DNA from: CANGTU01 sp046336655
Lineage (GTDB): Bacteria; Bacteroidota; Bacteroidia; Flavobacteriales_D; Sanyastnellaceae
Assembly: GCA_046336655.1 (NCBI GenBank)
Contig: JBKDGH010000096.1
Location: forward strand, 1-37,088
Direction: 5' to 3'
DNA length: 37,088 nucleotides
Both the position numbers and the translations under genes were made by a program. Positions within the stretch are counted from its first letter, which is position 1; each line of letters opens with the position of its first letter. The notes beneath the pieces were generated by a model. The model was not told the origin of the DNA and searched no databases. It was given only the letters and a program-made list of their open reading frames with translations. Positions 9,001 to 14,061 of the stretch are shown one piece after another.

Positions 9001-11910
9001 TCCGGTAGCACCCAGCGTGAACGTGCCATTGCCCTGTACGATGAAACTGTACACAGAGACAACCGATGTCAGGTTCAACATGTTGAGATAGCTGCCCGAA
9101 GTAGGAATGAGGGCAATGTCACCGCTCCCGGGCACCGCATTCGGCGTCCAGTTCAGTGCATTGGCCCAAACGCTGCTTTGGGATCCGTTCCAGGTATAGG
9201 TGGTAGGAGGAACGGGCGGAACCAGCTCACCGGTGCCGAGCAGAATGGGCGTACCGGGGAAGCCGGTGAATGAGATCCTGGCCAATTGACTCGTCAGAAG
9301 TGTCCCGGCGTTATTGCCAAAGAAGATGCGGCCCGTAGTGCCCACACCTCCTCCCGTTCCGGTCCAGCCATTGATGACGAGCGAGCTGCCGGTCCATGTA
9401 ATCCCTGAGCAGTCGGCAAAGGTGAGCGTGTGCGGGTTGCTGCCCAGATCTATCACGGAGTTATCGCTGAGGTTGAGCGTGGACGAAGAAGTAAATGTGG
9501 TGGAAGCCGCAATGCCGGTAGTGCTCAGCGTGCCGCCGTTGAGCACCACTTGCGAGGCGTAGGTGACGTTAGCGGTGGGGTTAAGACGAAGTTCACCGCC
9601 GGTAATGGTGGTGGCACCGGTAAGGGTATTGGCTGTATGGGTGAGGGTAAGCACGCCTGAGCCGGTTTTGGTCAATCCGCCTAAGCCGCTGATCACCCCT
9701 GCGTAGGTGGTGCTGGACGACTGGTTAACCGTGAGCGTACCGGCACCCAGGGTGATGTTGCCGCCGGTGGTGCCGCCGCCTGTGAGGGAGGCGATGGTTT
9801 GGTTAAATCCATCCAGGTTGAGCGTGGCGCCCGCCGTGTTGGCAAGGGTCACGTCGGTGGTTACGGGCAGACGGTCATCTCCTAGGCTGAGCCTTACCGT
9901 ACCGCTGTTGATGGTAGTGCTGCCGCCGTAGGTGCTTATCCCGCCGAGGGAAAGCGTACCTGCAGACAGTGCATTCACCACCAGATTAGAACCTACGCCG
10001 GTAATGGGTCCGTTGATCGCGTATATAGCCGGCTGGCCGATGGTAATGGTGCGGGTTACCCCTACACCCAGATTCAATGTTGCACTCCCAAAAGTCAGGT
10101 TGGCCGAACCTGCGGCATAGTTGACGGCATCACCAAACCGGATGTTGGTATTGGCGACGATGGCGGTAGTATTCGGGGATCGGGACAAATTATCTGCTGA
10201 GAGCACCCCGCCGTTAACAGTAATTGTTCCATTACCATAGCCATTTACTCCGCGCCATGCGAGTGTGCCTTCATTTAAAGTAACACCCCCCGGCAAACTC
10301 AACAAAGTTCCATTTCCCGAAAGCAATACACCCGGTCCATTCTTAATTAGGCCGGATCCAGCCGCTGTAGATAATGTCTGGCCTGAATTGAGCACGCGTC
10401 CGCTCGCTACATAGACTGGTGAAATTCCACCACCACCGAGCCCGAGTGTAAATGTGCTAAATGCATTAATAGTCACATTTTCAAATGCGACAAAAGCAGA
10501 CACGTTGGTGCTCATACCCGTAACTGTGCTACCCGGAACTGCGAAATAAGCAGCCTGACCACTTGTCCAGGTTTGGTTATACGGTCCGCCCGGAGCTACG
10601 CTCCAATTGCTGGTATTCCAGTTGCCCGAGCCACCCCACCACCGGGCGACACTGCCTGTTGCCACTACTTCACCCGTGCTCAGAATAGTTGCGGTGTGGT
10701 AGTTTCCTCCATTGAGGAAGAGGATCTTCACGAGCTGGTCGCTGCTCAGTCCGGCTGCGCTGTTGCCCACAAAGAGGCGTCCTTCCGTACCGGCGGTGCC
10801 ATTGAATGAGCCGCTCCAGCCTGTTACAAAGAGGTAACCGCCTGCCCAGCTTACTGCGCTGCTATTGGCAAAGGTGAGGGTGTGCGCTCCCGTGCCCAAT
10901 GCCAGTGTGGACGTGGCGTTGAGGGTGAGGGTGCCTGCTGTATCAGAAAAACCGGTAGTGGCTCCGCTGCGCAGGGTACCTCCGTTGAGGGTCACATTGC
11001 TGCCGTCGGGAATCACGTTGGCCGCACCCAGCTGCAGGATGCCGTTGGCCACGCTGGTATTGCCGGAGTAAGTATTCGCTCCGCCAAGCACAAGAGCGCC
11101 CGCGCCTGTCTTCGTAAGATTGGAGGTGCCTTCAAGCACACGCGGATCGGTTACATCGAAGTTGGTCTCGTACGGAGCGGCTTTGGTAAAATTGAAATTG
11201 TTGAAATAGATGTTGCGGTTTCCGCTGTTGTCGGACTGATTACCACAATAGATATTGATATTGTTGATGTTCGCAGGTGAATTGATGGTGGTGGTGTATG
11301 TTGCTCCACCACTGCGGGAGGTCATGGAGAAGGTGTACTGCGTCCAGCTTGTCCGGGTTAGAGTGACGAGCATCGGAGTGACGCCGTAGTTCGGGTCAGC
11401 AGTACCATTGGTGGTGGTGATGGCCGAACTGCCTGCATTGTTCACGTTGAAAATCAGGGTGTTTCCTTCCCGGAGGTCAAAGCCTTTGAATCCACCGCCG
11501 GCATCCCAGTTCATGGCCCAGTGAAAACTGAACACGTCGCCGATGAGCATGGGTACGTCGGTCCCGCCGGCGCCAAAATAGCGAACAGCGTTCACTGTAT
11601 TACTGCTGTGACCGAAAAGACCGAAAGCGGTGGTTCCAATGCCGGTGGTGCCCATACCATCGGAGGCCGGGTTGCCGATGAAGGTTCCCGCGTTAGCGCC
11701 ATTCGAGGTAATCGCCCAGGCGTTGTAGCCGGTGCCAAAGTTTTGGCCATTGACCCATGTGCCTGAATAGTTGGTGGCATTATCGGAAAAGTTGTACTGA
11801 GCTTGTGCAGAATGCAGGGCCAATAGCGCAACGACAACCAATGCGCCGTGGTTGAAAAATGACAAAGCCCGACCGGTAGTCGAGCGCACGAATGAAAAGA
11901 CCGCTTTCAT
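1..11910 (-). CDS. Giant secreted beta-strand-repeat surface protein/adhesin (5' complete, 3' end off window)
   Basis: A single minus-strand frame is open from ATG at 11910 to the window edge (3970 codons, no stop). Residues 1-37 form a signal peptide ending in SAQA. About 40-250 is a beta-rich N-terminal domain common in such proteins (GFDLREG, FSFHWAMN). About 260-900 holds autotransporter-type beta-strand repeats (GAGALVLGGANTYSG; TITGGELRLNP). A 'TYTWNGSQSSVW..NW.P..VP' module follows near 9215-9110, then tandem ~59-residue repeats and three 'WPIG...RYW' modules. Near the left edge are Ig-like repeats ('TINPGAIPFSG') and two MopE-type metal-binding repeats. Composition is rich in Thr, Ser, Gly, Asn and Ala. 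The design fits a cell-surface or gliding/adhesion protein exported by Sec and then T9SS. A sorting domain would lie beyond the window and is not seen. There is no Shine-Dalgarno sequence. The ligand is unknown. Confidence 0.9.
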   Translation of the reverse strand, partial: MKAVFSFVRSTTGRALSFFNHGALVVVALLALHSAQAQYNFSDNATNYSGTWVNGQNFGTGYNAWAITSNGANAGTFIGNPASDGMGTTGIGTTAFGLFGHSSNTVNAVRYFGAGGTDVPMLIGDVFSFHWAMNWDAGGGFKGFDLREGNTLIFNVNNAGSSAITTTNGTADPNYGVTPMLVTLTRTSWTQYTFSMTSRSGGATYTTTINSPANINNINIYCGNQSDNSGNRNIYFNNFNFTKAAPYETNFDVTDPRVLEGTSNLTKTGAGALVLGGANTYSGNTSVANGILQLGAANVIPDGSNVTLNGGTLRSGATTGFSDTAGTLTLNATSTLALGTGAHTLTFANSSAVSWAGGYLFVTGWSGSFNGTAGTEGRLFVGNSAAGLSSDQLVKILFLNGGNYHTATILSTGEVVATGSVARWWGGSGNWNTSNWSVAPGGPYNQTWTSGQAAYFAVPGSTVTGMSTNVSAFVAFENVTINAFSTFTLGLGGGGISPVYVASGRVLNSGQTLSTAAGSGLIKNGPGVLLSGNGTLLSLPGGVTLNEGTLAWRGVNGYGNGTITVNGGVLSADNLSRSPNTTAIVANTNIRFGDAVNYAAGSANLTFGSATLNLGVGVTRTITIGQPAIYAINGPITGVGSNLVVNALSAGTLSLGGISTYGGSTTINSGTVRLSLGDDRLPVTTDVTLANTAGATLNLDGFNQTIASLTGGGTTGGNITLGAGTLTVNQSSSTTYAGVISGLGGLTKTGSGVLTLTHTANTLTGATTITGGELRLNPTANVTYASQVVLNGGTLSTTGIAASTTFTSSSTLNLSDNSVIDLGSNPHTLTFADCSGITWTGSSLVINGWTGTGGGVGTTGRIFFGNNAGTLLTSQLARISFTGFPGTPILLGTGELVPPVPPTTYTWNGSQSSVWANALNWTPNAVPGSGDIALIPTSGSYLNMLNLTSVVSVYSFIVQGNGTFTLGATGSLTITNTLTSTTTATPSLHCASTVTISAPSPQTIPAWNFGNLNASGGNRTLTATGTISICGTFTSGAGTYTNAGSTVNFNGTGAQTVNGINYNNLTISGNRGGAAITLASGTIGVAGTLNLTASNNTWSTTGNTVNFNGAGAQTVPAFANYNNLTISGNRGGNTVTLASGTIGVGGTFVPSATSVTYSSTGNTFDYTSASAQTIAGFDRYNNLSNSGNGNRTLADTPTIVIDGTYTPTTGVVSAGTSTIDFSSASAQNFPATNYYDVTNTGNGNRTWASSGVITINNTFAPGTGIHTIAGSTVTYNSTAASTFTLDSFTTTVANRQYNNLNLTGGAGTNWELAAGFNMGVAGNLNITTAGRLTVCNQTTANTLTIDGDLSVSGTGRVRVTASSGAGTLNVGGSYTSSSTDTNPLVVAGGAGQGIVNVTGNVTLNSASGGEHILQNAATNTSQAELNITGDLTISGNAALDLENVSSTSGSGFLSVGGNFSATSTRTADPGIIDFGTGGNIQNNRAVLLGNFTKSGTGQFYTTGTVAMNPSNFGFFFNKNGVQDFSYTGAVSNYTTYTVNSSSVLRLTSNFAMGTATDNPIAQFTVNGTYDMQTFTMSGMPTTSFSAFTLAGGATLITANANGINNGFGTSSLGGLSASTLKTYSTGASYVFNGSAAQNTQFPAAVTQMNSLTVSNTAGVTLDQAVTLSGTLSLANGRLTIGANNLTVSNNASGAITGTFGASNMVVTDGSGQLLRAVATGANTYIWPIGDASGDYTPVQLAFTANASAGNVGWRLTDAVHPNDGTATDYLTRYWISTQSSLTTYTYTPTFTYDVAGDVVGTAANILLNRWGGALPWTEYTSTTLISSPTISVSTPLNNTNGSLAATSEWTGRVNVPILTYTWDGSFSSDWDDAANWDLGMVPAVVTDLIVIPTSGLYTNALIIDGARTVDSFTVNGDGAFSMAAGSSLTVQSVWAYNSSGTSTFACTSSLTISGAVSQTIPALAYGNLNIAGGPRVLANAGTIGICGTFTPGIGVFTITGSTIDFNGTGAQTINAFSYLNLTISNDRSGATLTLASGNIFVSGVFSPTVTNYTPSFSGNTVSLTGAAGQVVPAFAYHNLTIGTGNLARTFAPGGIISIAGTFSAGTGVHTTTNSTVRFNGAADQTIPVIASTIANRSYHNLIIEGTGSFTPVRTWNGASGTTNGITGSMTINGGEFRQAPAAISGQVFVIEGNLTITNSSGRYAQHIGNFTSTQTNILGDLNLSAGRLEYNWVGNGAGTVNLSGNIIHTGGLISRLSASANNGTFNFNAPLASTRTISTSAGNVFSEVNPVILSGDRTVQLLNSVICQDGSFTVQSGATLDAGPNTLTINRTGGTRQFTTQSAAQLRTARDGGVAGTILLVGGATVSLNTGTYYSFTGTNQNSGFIAPTAVSQAARITWNGTGNLTMDAAVQVSEQLNMNTDGHIVLGGFNLTLASAATLSGPFSASRMIRADGSGFLIRSITAAGDGIPFTWPIGENTGTAEYSPVTIGSITNSGIAGNIGWRVSDAVHPDNGSALNYLSRYWTYSTNLSSYSWSNATFAYDASDVNGAEAAMLANTWNDPNNGWIEWASSSAAANILTITSGPSSSMIASGDDFTGRSGTPFYFRTVAEGPNTWDTPSSWEVSTDPNFVSPAAVPATFAPNAVNSAGITVRFGHTIEITASVSADDLLVETAALINISTGTLTIANGTASTDCSLQGFMAINPSTTLINASGAGFVADGGYLLHDGSLSNFGTMTFNDASTFQYDLNGGTLPTVIWGVGSTCLITGVTSTAPGGLGQNFYNLIFDNAQTQSIGLANAITGPIQNDLTVQGTGGFELRLASTQAVTLSVGGDVNITGGTLVMNGTSSAFTAPASNMLVGRDLNITGAGTFLVTNGFATGTNVPSVTIARDLNMSGTTGFRLLVARSTQTAAASATLTVGRHFTHNGTGTIRLSSGAGVGTINVAGDYTHSSGTLEVSGTGTGEIRFNGTSVQTFTGGGTVNSLVNYTVLTNAILDMGISVALGNTFTTQTGSTLRMGSGGGIAASGASGNVQTTNRTFNSAANYVYKGSINQNTGTGLPSTLTGQLTIANTGGAGNNTVALTTNNPTFSTINLNSGLFAIGTGQNINMAANGAINGNGGDFATGTTGGTITVPSAAAFTGNSNPYNVTCSSGVNFGAGTVTIQSGGTFQINAGGFVQTNAPFYGNGSNLRYFTNGNYDRFLEWSTSSGRGYPWNVQLSNNTNLIPHAGGGYANTVMQAGGNLTIDAGSNIFMDWNSVNMIEDLRIGGNLQLNGNLSGSGNAASDFFVGGNWTNDGASANFFPNGRSVTFNGTGAQVFSGTNPAMPAFFTVRVDKPSGALSHTVNMAVSSQLIFEATNAASISNTGAIELSVMSNATNAVQRLGTAGHVAGRLRRAIGAGTNTWFFPVGTAAYSPADLLLNGAGGTGTLLMRAVDGDHPSLASSILNGSRSVNRYWTITNSGVSFTTASPTFTYPVADLDGGTNTSNLLMGKWDAAWTYPTLGTITGSSVQATGITSFSDFVLAECRNPDPFAVNGGGSICPGGPGVAVGLAGSQAGVLYQLQLNNVNTGSPLAGTGSAISFGVQSGLGTYTVIATTVPGGCTSTMTGSVVINTFTTPTAVISGSPTACNGTATTVTVTVTGTGPFSGTINPGAIPFSGAGPVFNVSVTPNANTSYTAATLNDANCAANPIDLTGIATVTVLERPTAVISGSAAVCPGNNHTLTINVTGTGPYSGTINPGAIPFSGTGPVITLTVTPVSAITYSLASLVDANCTAQSGDLTGSAVITMDAPLTWYQDADFDGYHNGVTQLACTQPSGYYLLSSILGGGDCNDSNADINPGADEWCNGLDDNCDGFVDEFLPGSTYYIDTDGDGFGAGAPFTACAQPPGYVTNNLDCNNTNANIRPGATEICNGVDDDCDGIVDEGCGPINDFIENALVLPNSPAGLCTPVNGTLVNALSDLQPGATVVTG
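136..516 (-). repeat. Two MopE-type metal-binding repeats inside the giant protein
   Basis: Residues about 3799-3860 and 3869-3925 of the giant protein form two copies of the same pattern. Each has an Asp-rich loop (DADFDG; DTDGDGFG), a Cys, then DCN(D/N)..A.I.PGA.E.CNG.DD(N/D)CDG.VDE. This is the putative metal-binding motif named after MopE and is frequent in Bacteroidota and myxobacterial surface proteins. The Asp-rich loops resemble calcium-binding thrombospondin-type-3 loops. Metal binding is inferred from the family. Confidence 0.85.
1340..1785 (-). repeat. Giant protein, third copy of the 'FPVG...RYW...SFSDF' module
   Basis: This stretch encodes RLRRAIGAGTNTWFFPVG, then YSPADL, DGDHPS, a NRYWTI motif, FTYPVADLDGG, GKWDAAW and ATGITSFSDFVLAE. 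The order of landmarks matches the copies near 4100-4575 and 6400-6805. It is the only one ending in the ITSFSDF motif, which in Bacteroidota proteins usually precedes the C-terminal Ig-like and sorting region. Confidence 0.75.
4100..4575 (-). repeat. Giant protein, second copy of the 'WPIG...RYW' module
   Basis: Encodes RMIRADGSGFLIRSI, FTWPIGENTGTAEYSPV, NIGWRVSDAVHPDNGS, LSRYWTY, FAYDASDVNGAE and NTWNDPNNGWIEW. It aligns by eye with the copies at 6400-6805 and 1340-1785. It is closer to the former, as shown by the shared GW-R-(L/V)-(T/S)-DAVHP and (L)SRYW/LTRYW strings. Confidence 0.75.
6400..6805 (-). repeat. Giant protein, first copy of the 'WPIG...RYW' module
   Basis: Encodes MVVTDGSGQLLRAVATG, YIWPIGDASGDYTPVQ, NVGWRLTDAVHPNDGT, LTRYWIST, FTYDVAGDVVGTA and NRWGGALPWTEY. 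A second copy lies about 2.25 kb further along the gene and a third about 2.8 kb beyond that, so the gene appears to have grown by duplication of large cassettes. Confidence 0.75.
8100..8880 (-). repeat. Tandem ~165-180-bp (55-60-residue) coding repeats in the giant protein
   Basis: Landmarks of the pattern (VNFNGTGAQTV..., YNNLTISGNRGG, LASGTIGV.GT) recur with starts near 8695, 8518, 8339 and 8175, about 165-180 bp apart. The two best-conserved copies are the first two on the coding strand. A more diverged relative (TIDFNGTGAQTINAF, YLNLTISNDRSG) lies near 5820-5940. All are in frame and read as a beta-solenoid or stacked-strand segment. Confidence 0.75.
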
Positions 11911-11950
11911 CAGCAGCAATTTAATTTTGTTCAGGTTAGTATGCTTGAGT

Positions 11951-11967
11951 GGTGTAAAACCTACACC
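11951..11967 (-). other. Small stem-loop in the leader of the giant-protein gene
   Basis: A perfect 6-bp stem (GGTGTA/TACACC) with a 5-nt loop lies 41 nt upstream of the ATG and downstream of the putative -7 element, so it would be in the 5' untranslated RNA. No T-run follows, so it is not an intrinsic terminator. It is short and could be fortuitous. Confidence 0.35.
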
Positions 11968-11981
11968 GCCAATTCATTTTG

Positions 11982-11989
11982 CAAAATTA
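11982..11989 (-). promoter_or_regulatory. Bacteroidota -7 element (TAATTTTG) of the giant-protein gene
   Basis: Read on the minus strand this is an exact match to TAnnTTTG, the Bacteroidota sigma-A -7 consensus, placing the transcription start about 65 nt upstream of the ATG at 11910. A TTG at 12005-12007 could be the -33 element, but the 15-nt gap is shorter than usual. The surrounding 11911-12200 is AT-rich, with no gene and no convincing terminator for pgk. Confidence 0.5.
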
Positions 11990-12007
11990 AGGGTAAATAG
12001 ACTACAA

Positions 12008-12036
12008 TTCGTCGACAGGAAATAATATTTCGTCGA
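12008..12036. promoter_or_regulatory. Direct repeat TTCGTCGA x2, 21 bp apart, upstream of the giant-protein promoter
   Basis: TTCGTCGA occurs at 12008-12015 and again at 12029-12036, giving a start-to-start distance of 21 bp (two helical turns). The pair is centred about 35 and 56 nt upstream of the predicted transcription start of the giant gene. That geometry fits tandem binding of one regulator on one DNA face. The binding protein is unknown. Confidence 0.4.
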
Positions 12037-12200
12037 AAATTCAGGTAATCCAGACGCGTCATGGCGCAAAATTATCCTTTTCCTGGTCCATTTATTCCTT
12101 TTTTGTGCTGCTCACCTCACGTTTTCGCAAAAACAGCAGGGAACAAACAACACGGGTGAAAAAGGCTAAAACCCCGGGAATACACGGTACACGCGCAGAA

Positions 12201-13400
12201 TCAGCGCCTCCTGATTGCCGCAATCCCCGGCAGTTCGATACCCTCGAGTGATTCCAGCATCGCACCGCCGCCGGTGGATACGTAGCTCACCTTGTCGGCC
12301 AGCCCGAACTGATTCACCGCAGCCACGGAATCGCCGCCACCTACCAGGGTAAAAGCCCCGTTTTTCGCTGTGGCGTCAGCGAGGGCATTGGCCACGTCGA
12401 GGGTGCCCCGCATGAAATTGGACATTTCAAACACGCCCATCGGGCCGTTCCACAGGATGGTTTTCGAGCGGAGAATGACATCGCGGTAGAGGGTAACGGT
12501 TTTCGGACCGATATCCAGCCCCATCCATCCGGCAGGAATGGAAGCGATTCCTGATTCCTTTCTGTTCGCATCATTGCTGAAGGCATCAGCGATCACTGCG
12601 TCGGTAGGCAGATAGAGGTTTACACCCTTGTCGCGTGCCATCGCGATCAGATCGATGGCTTTTTCCAGCAGGTCTTCCTCCACGAGAGAATTGCCCACCT
12701 TGCCGCCTTGTGCTTTAATAAAGGTAAATGCCATACCCCCGCCGATAAGGATATTCTGCACGCGGTCCATGAGGTTTTCCAGGATGGCTATTTTGCTTGA
12801 CACCTTGCTGCCACCGATGATTGCTGTGACAGGCGTAGCTGATGAATGCAACACCCGGTCAATGCTCTGCACTTCATCTTCCATCAGGTAGCCGAAGAGT
12901 TTGTCGGTAGGGAAGAAACGGGCAATCACTGCCGTACTGGCGTGTGCGCGATGCGCAGTGCCGAATGCATCGTTCACATATACATCGCCGTTCTCAGCAA
13001 GTTGTCCGGCGAAAAATTCATCACCTGCTTCCTCTTCCTTATAAAAACGCAGATTCTCGAGCAGCGCCACTTCACCGTCCTTGAGCTTATCTGCCACCTC
13101 GCGGGCCTTGCTACCGATGCAATCTTCGGCAAACTTCACATTTACCCCCAGGAGCTTCGACACCACCGGCACGATGTGCTTCAACGAATACTTCGCCTCG
13201 GGACCACCTTTCGGGCGACCGAGGTGCGACATGAGCACCACGCGCCCTCCGTCGGACATGATTTTTTTAATCGTCTTCACGGCAGCGCGGATACGGGTGT
13301 CATCCGTTACTTCAAACTTGTCATTGAGCGGCACATTGAAGTCCACACGAACGAGGGTGCGCTTTCCGGAAAAGGAGTATGAGTCGAGTTGGTAGGGCAT
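12201..13400 (-). CDS. pgk: Phosphoglycerate kinase
   Basis: A 399-residue protein of full family length. It transfers phosphate from 1,3-bisphosphoglycerate to ADP in cytosolic glycolysis. Diagnostic segments are all present in order: RVDFNVP near residue 18, SHLGRPKG near 59, DAFGTAHRAHAST near 142, GGSKVSSKI near 197, WNGPMGVFE near 319 and GGGDS with STGGGA near the C-terminus. The ATG at 13400 gives the standard start (MPYQLDSYSFSGKRTLVRVDFN). A TAAATTCG element (13421-13428 on the minus strand) resembles the -7 box and lies 20 nt upstream. The GxxExxY cassette ends 39 bp upstream, so pgk probably uses this short promoter region rather than readthrough from glyS. No terminator was found in the 290 bp downstream. 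Confidence 0.98.
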   Translation of the reverse strand: MPYQLDSYSFSGKRTLVRVDFNVPLNDKFEVTDDTRIRAAVKTIKKIMSDGGRVVLMSHLGRPKGGPEAKYSLKHIVPVVSKLLGVNVKFAEDCIGSKAREVADKLKDGEVALLENLRFYKEEEAGDEFFAGQLAENGDVYVNDAFGTAHRAHASTAVIARFFPTDKLFGYLMEDEVQSIDRVLHSSATPVTAIIGGSKVSSKIAILENLMDRVQNILIGGGMAFTFIKAQGGKVGNSLVEEDLLEKAIDLIAMARDKGVNLYLPTDAVIADAFSNDANRKESGIASIPAGWMGLDIGPKTVTLYRDVILRSKTILWNGPMGVFEMSNFMRGTLDVANALADATAKNGAFTLVGGGDSVAAVNQFGLADKVSYVSTGGGAMLESLEGIELPGIAAIRRR

Positions 13401-13420
13401 GGGGGTGTATTATGAAGGTG

Positions 13421-13428
13421 CGAATTTA
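13421..13428 (-). promoter_or_regulatory. Putative -7 element (TAAATTCG) of pgk
   Basis: Matches TAnnTTTG at 7 of 8 positions, 20 nt upstream of the pgk ATG. No TTG is found at the expected -33 position, where the sequence already runs into the inverted-repeat arm at 13440. Confidence 0.4.
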
Positions 13429-13439
13429 AGGGGGTGTTT

Positions 13440-13496
13440 GTTCGCTTCGCTCACTTTGGTAACGCAAAGGCCTCAGAGGGCGCAGAGGTCGCAAAG
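13440..13496. repeat. Left arm of 57-bp inverted repeat flanking the GxxExxY gene
   Basis: Pairs with the reverse complement of 14005-14061 at 53 of 57 positions, ends aligned exactly. The outer 21-22 bp (GTTCGCTTCGCTCA..TTGGTAAC) are a unique sequence. The inner 36 bp (13461-13496) read on the minus strand as four tandem 9-mers of consensus CTYTGCGNN. The arm starts 39 bp upstream of the pgk ATG. No target-site duplication is visible outside the arms. Confidence 0.9.
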
Positions 13497-13529
13497 AGAC
13501 TAAAAGACTATGACGAAAGAAGTGAGTCG

Positions 13530-13916
13530 TTACATAAGTTGATTTACAATTCTTCGGATACTGGACTTTATAAGGGGTTCATTGAAGTTAATGAGCAGTC
13601 CTAACTGATATCCACCGTGTCTAAGATAGGTCAAGGTTTGCGCTTCGTGCACTGGTCGGAGCATCTCAACAGACTTGAGTTCGATTACAACCAAATCTTC
13701 TACAAGCAGGTCTATGACATAGGCCCGCTCAATAGTCAGGCTCTTATAGCGCAGTGTGACTGGAACCTCTCTTCGGACGTGATAGCCCGCAAGAGTAAGT
13801 TCGTGTTCAAGACTCTCCTGATAGGTGCTTTCGAGCATTCCCGGTCCCAGGATGCGATGCACTTCAATGGCGCAGCCAATGATGTTATACGACAGTTCGT
13901 TGAAACAGCTTGACAT
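13530..13916 (-). CDS. GxxExxY protein (PD-(D/E)XK-like small protein)
   Basis: 128 residues from ATG at 13916; an in-frame TTG at 13925 is a less likely start. The name-giving motif is G26-M-L-E29-S-T-Y32, preceded by the typical NELSYNIIGCAIEVHRILGP. D69 and E79-L-K81 (VIDLLVEDLVVIELK) resemble a nuclease-type D...ExK core. The biochemical function of the family is not established to my knowledge. The gene lies alone inside a 57-bp inverted repeat between glyS and pgk, all on the same strand, which suggests an independently acquired cassette. Its coding sequence is AT-richer than its neighbours. There are 33 bp between its stop and the left repeat arm, and 88 bp between its start and the right arm. 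Confidence 0.9.
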   Translation of the reverse strand: MSSCFNELSYNIIGCAIEVHRILGPGMLESTYQESLEHELTLAGYHVRREVPVTLRYKSLTIERAYVIDLLVEDLVVIELKSVEMLRPVHEAQTLTYLRHGGYQLGLLINFNEPLIKSSIRRIVNQLM

Positions 13917-14004
13917 GAGCGGCAAGCTAGCCCGATAAACGCACCCACTCTCCGCATAAACTATGCAGACTTAGGCGAGTAGCATTCCCATAAACCTCTT
14001 AATA

Positions 14005-14061
14005 CTTTGCGAACTCTGCGCCCTCCGCGGCCTTTGCGTTACCAAAATGAGCGAAGCGAAC
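14005..14061. repeat. Right arm of 57-bp inverted repeat flanking the GxxExxY gene
   Basis: Reverse complement of 13440-13496 with four mismatches. The plus strand begins with four tandem 9-mers of consensus CTYTGCGNN (14005-14040) and ends at the base immediately next to the glyS stop codon (14062-14064). The arm therefore abuts glyS without disrupting it. Confidence 0.9.

Noticed and set aside
12121..12180. Intrinsic terminator after pgk
   Set aside because: Only weak 5-bp stems (e.g. GTTTT/AAAAC) without a following T-run on the minus strand.
12846..13382. 178-codon plus-strand frame opposite pgk
   Set aside because: Antisense to highly conserved pgk sequence, with no recognisable product.
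13617..13913. 98-codon plus-strand frame opposite the GxxExxY gene
   Set aside because: The minus-strand frame carries the family motif; the opposite frame has none.
13440..14061. Standard insertion sequence
   Set aside because: No transposase gene and no target-site duplication outside the arms; kept only as an unexplained inverted-repeat cassette.
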